Below, in pieces: positions 1 to 4,230 of a stretch of 22,978 bases of DNA. Source of the stretch: a virus. The stretch is from the IMG/VR virus record IMGVR_UViG_3300007628_000004, positions 1-22,978 of that record. One strand, 5' to 3'. Position 1 is the stretch's first letter. Each line of letters opens with the position of its first letter. The notes below the pieces were generated by a model, which did no database searches, was not told the origin of the DNA, and saw nothing but the letters and a program-made list of their open reading frames with translations. The position numbers were made by a program, and so were the translations under genes.

Positions 1-53
1 CTAAGAAACACAGACGAGAAGTAATCGAAAAAGAATATAAGTCAGAGAAATGA
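1..53 (+). CDS. C-terminal end of a gene cut by the window edge
   Basis: An open frame runs in from the left edge and stops at TGA 51-53. The visible residues (KKHRREVIEKEYKSEK) are highly charged and probably helical. The stop overlaps the next start in an ATGA (50-53), the usual sign of translational coupling. Too little is present to name a function. Confidence 0.5.
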   Translation, partial: KKHRREVIEKEYKSEK

Positions 54-196
54 GGAAAGAACGTATTATAATATGTGGTAACCCAGATTGTCAAGCTGAA
101 AAGCGTGTAGCTAAACCTGATGAAGTTGAAGGTAAATTATCTCAAGCATATTGTGAACATTGTGGGCATGTGTCATTGCCTAAAATTAAAGAATAA
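50..196 (+). CDS. 48-aa zinc-ribbon-like small protein
   Basis: A short gene starts in an ATGA overlap with the gene before it and ends with TAA twelve bases before the next start. The 48-residue product has two cysteine pairs, C9-x4-C14 (CGNPDC) and C35-x2-C38 (CEHC). This four-cysteine layout is typical of a minimal zinc ribbon. The flanks are basic (MRKER at the start, KIKE at the end), which would suit nucleic-acid or protein binding, but no specific partner can be inferred. It is one of four Cys-rich small proteins in the first 2.8 kb. The reading frame is supported by the cysteine spacing and by exact fit between neighbours; the role is unknown. Confidence 0.65.
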   Translation: MRKERIIICGNPDCQAEKRVAKPDEVEGKLSQAYCEHCGHVSLPKIKE

Positions 197-207
197 AAAT
201 TATAATT

Positions 208-558
208 ATGATTAATAAACTGAAAGTAGAAGATGCGGGGAGGATTGTACCCCCGAGTGGTAAGATTTTAGTACTTAGGGAGAAAGTACGTAAACATACG
301 GTAACAAGGAAACTACCTGTACCAATGGAAGGTCAAGAGAAGGAAAAGGATCCTATGATGGAAACTAAAGATGTTAAACAAAGAGAACCATATTATATAC
401 AATTCTATAAGGTACTATCAGTTAATGGTGCTGAAGATGAATATAAAGAGGGTATGATTATCTTAGCAGCTGATACAGCAGGGGCAGACTTTGACCTCAT
501 CCCTAAAACTAAGATGGTAAATAAATTTGAAATACTAGGAAAATATGCCGAAAATTAG
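208..558 (+). CDS. Possible GroES-like co-chaperonin (gp31-like), 116 aa
   Basis: The pattern of beta strands resembles the GroES/Cpn10 barrel. An early strand, GKILVLREKV (18-27), corresponds to the GroES 'DRVIVK' strand. A long polar segment (28-62) could serve as the mobile loop. FYKVLSVNG (66-74) resembles 'GEVLAVG', YKEGMIILAA (79-88) resembles 'VGDIVIFND', and the C-terminal FEILGKY (107-113) resembles 'DILAIV'. The length is slightly above bacterial GroES (about 97 aa) and close to T4 gp31 (111 aa). Some phages carry such a protein to help the host GroEL fold their capsid protein, which would suit its position upstream of the head genes. This is a fold-level guess from residue patterns. 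It could also be an unrelated small beta-barrel protein. The next gene overlaps its end by 14 bases. Confidence 0.4.
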   Translation: MINKLKVEDAGRIVPPSGKILVLREKVRKHTVTRKLPVPMEGQEKEKDPMMETKDVKQREPYYIQFYKVLSVNGAEDEYKEGMIILAADTAGADFDLIPKTKMVNKFEILGKYAEN

Positions 559-754
559 TATAATGAATATTGATGATGCAAGGGAGTTTGAATTCAATAA
601 TTTAGAAGAAGTAATTGAAGGTCTAATCATGCAAGAACCAACCTATGATGTTGAAGACATTGATGAAGAAATTTTACAGTGTCTAATGTATGGTTTTGAT
701 GAAGGTCTAATTCACCCTGAAGAATATGGAGATGAATGGGAAATTAATTTATAA
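545..754 (+). CDS. Small acidic protein, unknown function, 69 aa
   Basis: A short, strongly acidic protein (runs such as VEDIDEEI and HPEEYGDEWE) with an amphipathic pattern suggesting two or three helices. I do not recognise the family. The ATG at 545 overlaps the preceding gene by 14 bases. A second in-frame ATG at 563, five bases after the preceding stop, is also possible and would remove six residues. I keep the longer form because 14-base overlaps recur elsewhere here (3649-3662 and 22022-22035). It is the last gene before a palindrome and a strong terminator, so it ends a transcription unit. Small acidic phage proteins sometimes mimic DNA or inhibit host proteins; nothing here shows that directly. 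Confidence 0.6.
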   Translation: MPKISIMNIDDAREFEFNNLEEVIEGLIMQEPTYDVEDIDEEILQCLMYGFDEGLIHPEEYGDEWEINL

Positions 755-773
755 AATAAATTAGAAATAGTGT

Positions 774-790
774 AACCTTTTTAAAAGGTT
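774..790. repeat. Perfect palindrome AACCTTTT-T-AAAAGGTT
   Basis: Two 8-base arms are perfectly complementary around one central T. The palindrome sits between the acidic-protein gene and the terminator at 802-829. It could be an operator-like protein site or a hairpin assisting termination. Its left arm lies within the 12-mer TGTAACCTTTTT, which occurs again at 1557. Confidence 0.5.
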
Positions 791-801
791 CACGTATAAT
801 A

Positions 802-829
802 GGGTGTACAATATAGTACGCCCTTTTTT
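802..829 (+). terminator. Rho-independent terminator
   Basis: GGGTGTAC (802-809) pairs with GTACGCCC (816-823) around loop AATATA. The 8-bp stem has one G-U pair and is followed directly by six T residues (824-829). It closes the first group of small genes. Confidence 0.85.
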
Positions 830-830
830 A

Positions 831-1113
831 TGATCTAAGCCATCATTTAAAAGGACCGCCCAAACGAAAACCGAGAGGGGGATCAACTTCAATCATAGGT
901 AGACTTGTCACCGAAGATTGTTGGATCAGATAATTTAGCTACTGAACAATTGGGTTCAGGTCACAAAAGATAGTGATGTTGGGCAAAGGTATAAGCATCA
1001 ACTTTAGGAGGGGAATCATGCTTACTATAAAAGTTAGAATAAATCTTTGATTTATGACGAGGGAGCGGAGCGACTGAGTTACGAAGTTCGTTACTTTTGC
1101 TAAATAAGCTTTT
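831..1113 (+). ncRNA. Gene-free, hairpin-rich stretch; candidate structured RNA or leader
   Basis: This stretch of about 280 bases between a terminator and the next small gene has no convincing protein gene and contains more G-rich blocks than its neighbours. Hairpins seen by eye: GATCAACTTCAATC (881-894) with GATTGTTGGATC (916-927), imperfect; CTGAAC (942-947) with GTTCAG (954-959), perfect, 6-nt loop; TCAC (961-964) with GTGA (973-976); TAAGCAT (992-998) with ATGCTTA (1018-1024), perfect; ATAAATC (1039-1045) with GATTTAT (1049-1055), perfect with a TTT loop; and GTTACGAA (1078-1085) with TTCGTTAC (1087-1094), one mismatch. The GGGAGCGGAGCGACT block before the last hairpin resembles structured-RNA flanks. 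It could be a small RNA, a cis-regulatory leader for the two Cys-rich genes downstream, or both. No known RNA class was recognised, and pairing was judged only by eye. Confidence 0.45.
1006..1050 (+). promoter_or_regulatory. Shine-Dalgarno plus 10-codon mini-ORF inside a hairpin
   Basis: AGGAGGGG (1006-1013) lies four bases before ATG 1018, which opens a 10-codon frame (MLTIKVRINL) ending at TGA 1048-1050. The ribosome site lies in the loop, and the ATG in the 3' arm, of the 992-1024 hairpin. The mini-ORF ends inside the next hairpin (1039-1055). This arrangement resembles a leader peptide or translational switch. It is the only clear Shine-Dalgarno-like sequence noticed in the window, where genes otherwise use A/T-rich leaders. 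It may be coincidental. Confidence 0.3.
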
Positions 1114-1233
1114 ATGATATATAAATATAAGATAATATGTAATAATTGCCCGTACAGGGGTAATTCACAAACTGAACAACCTAGGTGTCCTACTTGTCAA
1201 TCTAAAGACATACAGGTTATAAAACAAAATTAA
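1114..1233 (+). CDS. 39-aa zinc-ribbon (rubredoxin-knuckle-like) small protein
   Basis: A 39-residue frame begins at ATG 1114 and stops at TAA 1231-1233, two bases before the next start. It has C9-x2-C12 (CNNC) and C25-x2-C28 (CPTC), a compact four-cysteine zinc ribbon of the short type found at the ends of many small prokaryotic metal-binding proteins. The lead MIYKYKIIC is a beta-strand-like segment preceding the first knuckle, as usual for zinc ribbons. It is likely co-transcribed with the Cys-rich gene at 1236. Function unknown; a transcription- or host-binding role would be a guess. Confidence 0.65.
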   Translation: MIYKYKIICNNCPYRGNSQTEQPRCPTCQSKDIQVIKQN

Positions 1234-1235
1234 TT

Positions 1236-1484
1236 ATGCATTTACAACCAGCAATAGGTCATGTTAATAATGAGTCAGGGGGTTTCTTTACGCATTATGT
1301 TACAATGGAGTGTATAGAATGCGGGGAAACATTATACAAAACCTTAGACAGGGAACATGGTCCCAAAGATTATGCTGCTTTTATTACGGAAAATGATCTA
1401 GAAAATGGTTGTCATTGCCACAAATGCAATGCTGTTAATTATGCAGAGGACACATTTAATGTGTACAATATTTTTGATAACTGA
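1236..1484 (+). CDS. Cys-rich zinc-binding-like protein, 82 aa
   Basis: The product has C26-x2-C29 (CIEC) and a second cluster C59-x-C61-x2-C64 with H60 and H62 in between (GCHCHKC). These could hold one zinc ion as a zinc ribbon with long connection. Between the clusters lies a helix-like segment (DYAAFITENDLEN). No family is recognised. It is tandem with the 39-aa zinc ribbon two bases upstream and ends in TGA at 1482-1484. It is the last gene before an inverted repeat and a second strong terminator, so it and its neighbour form a short unit of their own between two terminators. Confidence 0.65.
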   Translation: MHLQPAIGHVNNESGGFFTHYVTMECIECGETLYKTLDREHGPKDYAAFITENDLENGCHCHKCNAVNYAEDTFNVYNIFDN

Positions 1485-1510
1485 CTCTTTTCTCCTACTC
1501 TTTTATTATC

Positions 1511-1530
1511 TTAATACGATTATGTATTAA
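1511..1530. repeat. Inverted repeat TTAATAC-n6-GTATTAA
   Basis: Two perfect 7-base arms (1511-1517 and 1524-1530) flank GATTAT. There is no T-run after it, so it is not a terminator. Its symmetry and position in a promoter-sized gap upstream of the next terminator suggest an operator, but no partner is known. Confidence 0.35.
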
Positions 1531-1569
1531 ATATAATTAAAAAAGTTATTGATTTTTGTAACCTTTTTG

Positions 1570-1604
1570 CGCTTCTCCCGTATACATGGGGGAGGCGTTT
1601 TTTT
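1570..1604 (+). terminator. Rho-independent terminator
   Basis: CGCTTCTCCC (1570-1579) pairs with GGGGGAGGCG (1588-1597) in a 10-bp stem with two G-U pairs and an 8-nt loop, followed by seven T residues. It ends the unit holding the two Cys-rich genes. The upstream 12-mer TGTAACCTTTTT (1557-1568) also precedes the terminator at 802. Confidence 0.88.
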
Positions 1605-1617
1605 ATATAATACAATT

Positions 1618-1905
1618 ATGACAGAAGGCTTATATGATTTAATGATGGAGGAACCAACAAAGACATATAATAATGATTATAGTGTTGAAGAGTTTGATGT
1701 ACTGGTAAAAGATATAGTTAAGGCAAGGTCTGCATTAGAACAGGAATTTAGTTTTGGTGATGATATATCTGAAATAGCAAAGAAAAAAGATGGTCTATTC
1801 ATTGTTAAAAATAGATCTTATACAATGACTATAACACCAGCACTAGCAAGAGAATTGTTAAAAGCAGCAGATGAGTTCAATAAAGAAATGATAAAAGGGA
1901 AATAA
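1618..1905 (+). CDS. Unknown 95-aa protein
   Basis: An open frame extends back to an ATG at 1549, but that segment would translate straight through the terminator at 1570-1604. The real start is therefore most likely ATG 1618, behind an A/T-rich leader (ATATAATACAATT). The 95-residue product begins MTEGLYDLMMEEP. It is predicted to be mainly helical with a short beta hairpin near DGLFIVKNRSYTMTITPALA, and it ends in a basic tail (EMIKGK). I do not recognise the family. It starts the long + strand run that leads into the packaging genes, one base before the next ATG, so translation is probably coupled. Confidence 0.65.
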   Translation: MTEGLYDLMMEEPTKTYNNDYSVEEFDVLVKDIVKARSALEQEFSFGDDISEIAKKKDGLFIVKNRSYTMTITPALARELLKAADEFNKEMIKGK

Positions 1906-1906
1906 A

Positions 1907-2266
1907 ATGAAAAGAGAAACCATTAAAGTTATATCTGAAGACACGGGGTTACCTGTAGGCACAGAGTTAGTATTTGATGAGGATAAAGAGCTTTATGTAT
2001 ATAAGGCTAATGATACAGAGATAGGTGACGGCTATGAGGCTGAGACACAGAAAGTATTTTACTTCAACGCTGAATATGTAGATGAACACACAGGTGTTTA
2101 TTTTGAAGTAAAAGATGAGAAACCATTGGAGAAAAAAGAAAGTAGTTTATCTGATCTTAGGGCTACTTATAATAAGGGATACCGTGCAGGTTATAAACAA
2201 GGAATAAACTCTGCACTAGAAAACCCTTTTTTATATGATTTACAAAAAAGAAAATATTTTTTATAA
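1907..2266 (+). CDS. Unknown 119-aa protein
   Basis: The protein opens with a beta-rich stretch (TIKVISEDTGLPVGTELVF, then ELYVYKAND and QKVFYFNAEYVD), reads like a small beta sandwich or barrel, and ends in a helical basic segment (YNKGYRAGYKQGINSALEN). The glycine/tyrosine pattern YxxGYxxGYxxG is notable and could be an amphipathic helix or a binding surface. No family is recognised. It lies one base after the previous stop, and its TAA shares an A with the next ATG (TAATG, 2264-2268), which indicates coupled translation. Confidence 0.65.
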   Translation: MKRETIKVISEDTGLPVGTELVFDEDKELYVYKANDTEIGDGYEAETQKVFYFNAEYVDEHTGVYFEVKDEKPLEKKESSLSDLRATYNKGYRAGYKQGINSALENPFLYDLQKRKYFL

Positions 2267-2745
2267 TGAGTGAAGAAACAAAAAATCCAGCTGTTGAAGC
2301 TGAGGAAAAAACAGAAGCTAAGGAAGCTCCACAAACAGAGGCTAAAGAAGAGCCAACTGGTCCAGGTGAGCGTTATGAGTTTGCTGATGTTTATTTTCAA
2401 TGTAACCAATGTGGGCATGAGAATAAACTTGCTGAAGGACTAAGGGGCATATCCTATACTGTTCCTGCTGCTGAAAATGCAGAAGTAAGTATGGAATGTG
2501 AAGCCTGTAAGGCTAAACTTCGTTTGTATTTTAAAGAATCAAGTGAAGAAGTCAAAGAACTTAGACGTGCTGAATTAGCTGAAATGGAGAAACAAGAAAA
2601 TGGAACTACAGAAGACAATACCGATAAAGAAGCTGGATCAGGAAGTACTGAAGACACTGAACGGTCACCTGAGTCTAACTCCAAGGGAGACGACACTGGC
2701 GCTTCTACTGATGGAGATGGATCGGAATTGGAAGCCAAAAACTAA
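2266..2745 (+). CDS. Zinc-ribbon protein with acidic disordered ends, 159 aa
   Basis: Three parts are visible. Residues 1-35 are Glu/Ala/Lys/Thr-rich and low in complexity. Residues 40-90 hold a zinc ribbon with C46-x2-C49 (CNQC, then GHENK) and C78-x2-C81 (CEAC) ending in a strand KLRLYF. Residues 110-159 are an acidic Ser/Thr/Gly/Asp/Glu tail predicted to be disordered. The last 146 bases also encode, in another frame, the start of the next gene (2600), so the tail and that gene's N-terminus are overprinted. The start is coupled to the preceding stop (TAATG). The zinc ribbon implies nucleic-acid or protein contact, but the role is unknown. The acidic tail may tolerate the overlap because its sequence is loosely constrained. 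Confidence 0.7.
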   Translation: MSEETKNPAVEAEEKTEAKEAPQTEAKEEPTGPGERYEFADVYFQCNQCGHENKLAEGLRGISYTVPAAENAEVSMECEACKAKLRLYFKESSEEVKELRRAELAEMEKQENGTTEDNTDKEAGSGSTEDTERSPESNSKGDDTGASTDGDGSELEAKN

Positions 2746-2986
2746 AGGCGACCACAAAGATCTAATTTCTACAGATAATCGTAGGATCATAACAAAGCAA
2801 TTAAAAATGGCCAAATCCAACTTGGTTGCACACATCTATAAGTTGAGGAATGTTGGTCTACTAGTTGATAATGAAGATGGTGGTACAGAAGTAAACCCAT
2901 ACTTTATAATGAATCCTAATGAAGAAGGTATTGTAGAATTTAATATAATATTTAAATGTCATGAGCAACAAAGCGAGGAAAAATAA
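2600..2986 (+). CDS. Helix-turn-helix-like protein overlapping the previous gene, 128 aa
   Basis: The product reads as a compact folded domain. A helix LTPRETTLALLLMEMD (26-41) is followed by a HTH-like part with ISTDNRRIITKQLKMA and SNLVAHIYKLRNVGLLV (56-89), a pattern seen in winged-helix proteins (recognition helix, then 'L...GLL' leading to the wing). It may bind DNA or act as a regulator or TerS-like protein. The start at 2600 gives a 146-base overlap with the previous gene. Starting later would cut into the hydrophobic first helix, and the amino-acid quality upstream of 2745 looks genuine. The end overlaps the next gene by 26 bases. Function is inferred only from pattern. Confidence 0.6.
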   Translation: MELQKTIPIKKLDQEVLKTLNGHLSLTPRETTLALLLMEMDRNWKPKTKGDHKDLISTDNRRIITKQLKMAKSNLVAHIYKLRNVGLLVDNEDGGTEVNPYFIMNPNEEGIVEFNIIFKCHEQQSEEK

Positions 2987-3251
2987 TAAAACCGTAAATA
3001 ATCCAACAGAGAAAGTATACCAAAAGTATCCTTTACTGTTGACTGAACCTACAGTAGATCATAGTATTACAAATAAACTTTTTGGTACTGTTGTAGATAA
3101 GAGAGAAGAAATTGGTAAAAAATATGATACGGGTGATGGTTATATAAAAGACGTAACTGAATCTAAAACATATCGTTATATATTTGGTATTTTTAAATAT
3201 CTAAAGAGATATAACTATTGGGAGTGGACTAGTGAAAAATCAAAAAATTAA
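2961..3251 (+). CDS. Small basic protein, unknown, 96 aa
   Basis: The N-terminus is basic and Asn/Lys-rich (MSNKARKNNKTVNNPTEK). A more structured segment with aromatic residues follows (TYRYIFGIFKYLKRYNYWEW, about 71-90), and it ends in a basic tail. It starts inside the end of the preceding gene (26-base overlap). No membrane segment or signal peptide is convincing; IFGIFKYL is short and interrupted by Lys/Arg. The family is not recognised. The basic charge and position before packaging genes fit a DNA-associated or small structural protein, but this is a guess. Confidence 0.55.
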   Translation: MSNKARKNNKTVNNPTEKVYQKYPLLLTEPTVDHSITNKLFGTVVDKREEIGKKYDTGDGYIKDVTESKTYRYIFGIFKYLKRYNYWEWTSEKSKN

Positions 3252-3260
3252 AAAAGTATA

Positions 3261-3662
3261 GTGTATAGTAAGAAATGGCAAAATACTATAATTGAACAAC
3301 TAGCTTTTAAGTATGGTTTAGACAAGCGGGTAGTACAGGAAATAGTGTACTACCCCTTGCGCTTTACTAGAGATGTGATGAACGACCCCGCTGACGATAC
3401 ACCAGTACGTATTAAACGACTTGGTGTTTTTGCATATAGAGGCAGTCGTACAAAAGCAAGTACAGTTAAACCAAAATATGATCAATTGATAATGTTTGCT
3501 GAGCAATTGTACGAGGTCGAATATAAAAAAAATTTCGAATCTTTAGATGAATTTACAGAATATATTGTAGATATGTTTAAATCAAAACAATATGATAAAA
3601 TATACGATATGCATAAAGTATTTAGAGATAAGATAAAATATGTAGCAGATGAGAGCGTATGA
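3261..3662 (+). CDS. HU/IHF-like DNA-bending protein, 133 aa, GTG start
   Basis: The first 60 residues resemble HU/IHF: a helix-turn-helix lead (TIIEQLAFKYGLDKRVVQEIV), then a second helix, then the beta element PVRIKRLGVFAYRGSRTK (about 47-64), which mirrors the HU motif 'VxLxGFGxFxxxxRxxRxG'. A helical extension of about 70 residues follows. HU/IHF-like proteins bend DNA, and such genes are reported in crAss-like phage structural modules. The start is GTG 3261: TAA at 3249-3251 closes the frame upstream, and the only other ATG is well inside the domain, so GTG is needed for a full helix 1. The gene overlaps the next by 14 bases. The fold is likely; an architectural role in packaging is inference. 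Confidence 0.55.
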   Translation: MYSKKWQNTIIEQLAFKYGLDKRVVQEIVYYPLRFTRDVMNDPADDTPVRIKRLGVFAYRGSRTKASTVKPKYDQLIMFAEQLYEVEYKKNFESLDEFTEYIVDMFKSKQYDKIYDMHKVFRDKIKYVADESV

Positions 3663-4230
3663 TATAGAAGGTGGACAGGTTGTATTTCAACCAGAATTCT
3701 TAGCCGTTCCAGCATTTAAAAAAATATGGGATAGAGATAAGTCTAAAAATAAACATAGGGCATATAAAGAATTGTCTTATGTTGTTTTTTTAGGTGATAA
3801 TACTATTTTAAACCCGTATGGGAATTTAGATGAACTCTTTAAAGGGGAACTACTAAAGAAAGATATACTAGAAAATTCTGACTATAAGATAGACGATACC
3901 TTACAAAAAGCAATAGATAAGTTTTCTGAAATAAAAGAAACTACATCGTCTAGACTGTTAAAAGCAGCTAAAGTAGCAGCTAGTAAATTGTCACAATACT
4001 TCGAAGAAAAGGTTAATTTTGATGATGTAGACGTTAATGGGAAACCAGTTTATTCAGCTAGGGACTTGGCATCAAATTTAGGTTCTGTCGGTAAGATAGT
4101 AGAGTCATTGAAAAAGTTAGAAGATCAAGTACTCAAAGAACAATTAGATGGTGGTACTGCTAGAGGTAATGTGACAATTAATCCATTTGAATTACCAAGT
4201 GATGATATAGATTACGGAGAAGATGTATAA
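3649..4230 (+). CDS. Candidate small terminase or TerL-associated protein, 193 aa
   Basis: It lies directly upstream of TerL, overlapping its start by 8 bases (ATG 4223, TAA 4228-4230), and follows the HU/IHF-like gene with a 14-base overlap. The N-terminal part has a mixed fold with FKKIWDRDKSKNKHRAYKEL (23-42), a segment I associate with a conserved family in crAss-like and related phages. The middle is a long helical region (about 80-120, KETTSSRLLKAAKVAASKL), followed by another helix (SVGKIVESLKKLEDQVLKEQ), and the tail is acidic. TerS subunits are typically small, helical and just before TerL, so position argues for TerS. Sequence alone does not prove it, and no HTH is obvious. Confidence 0.5.
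   Translation: MRAYDIEGGQVVFQPEFLAVPAFKKIWDRDKSKNKHRAYKELSYVVFLGDNTILNPYGNLDELFKGELLKKDILENSDYKIDDTLQKAIDKFSEIKETTSSRLLKAAKVAASKLSQYFEEKVNFDDVDVNGKPVYSARDLASNLGSVGKIVESLKKLEDQVLKEQLDGGTARGNVTINPFELPSDDIDYGEDV

Noticed and set aside
831-1113. Group I intron or tmRNA in the gene-free stretch
   Set aside because: Some pieces (GTTCAGG..., AAAGATAGTGA) recall group I conserved elements, but their spacing does not allow a P3/P7/P8 core, there is no split gene around it, and no tmRNA tag frame or tRNA-like ends are visible.
1532-1569. Bacteroidota-type promoter (-7 TAnnTTTG) near GATTTTTG
   Set aside because: One base off the consensus, no convincing -33 element, and followed at once by a terminator; too weak to list as a promoter.
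2454-2738. Minus-strand frame opposite the acidic tail region
   Set aside because: Ser/Val-rich shadow of a low-complexity coding region; all supported genes here are on the + strand.
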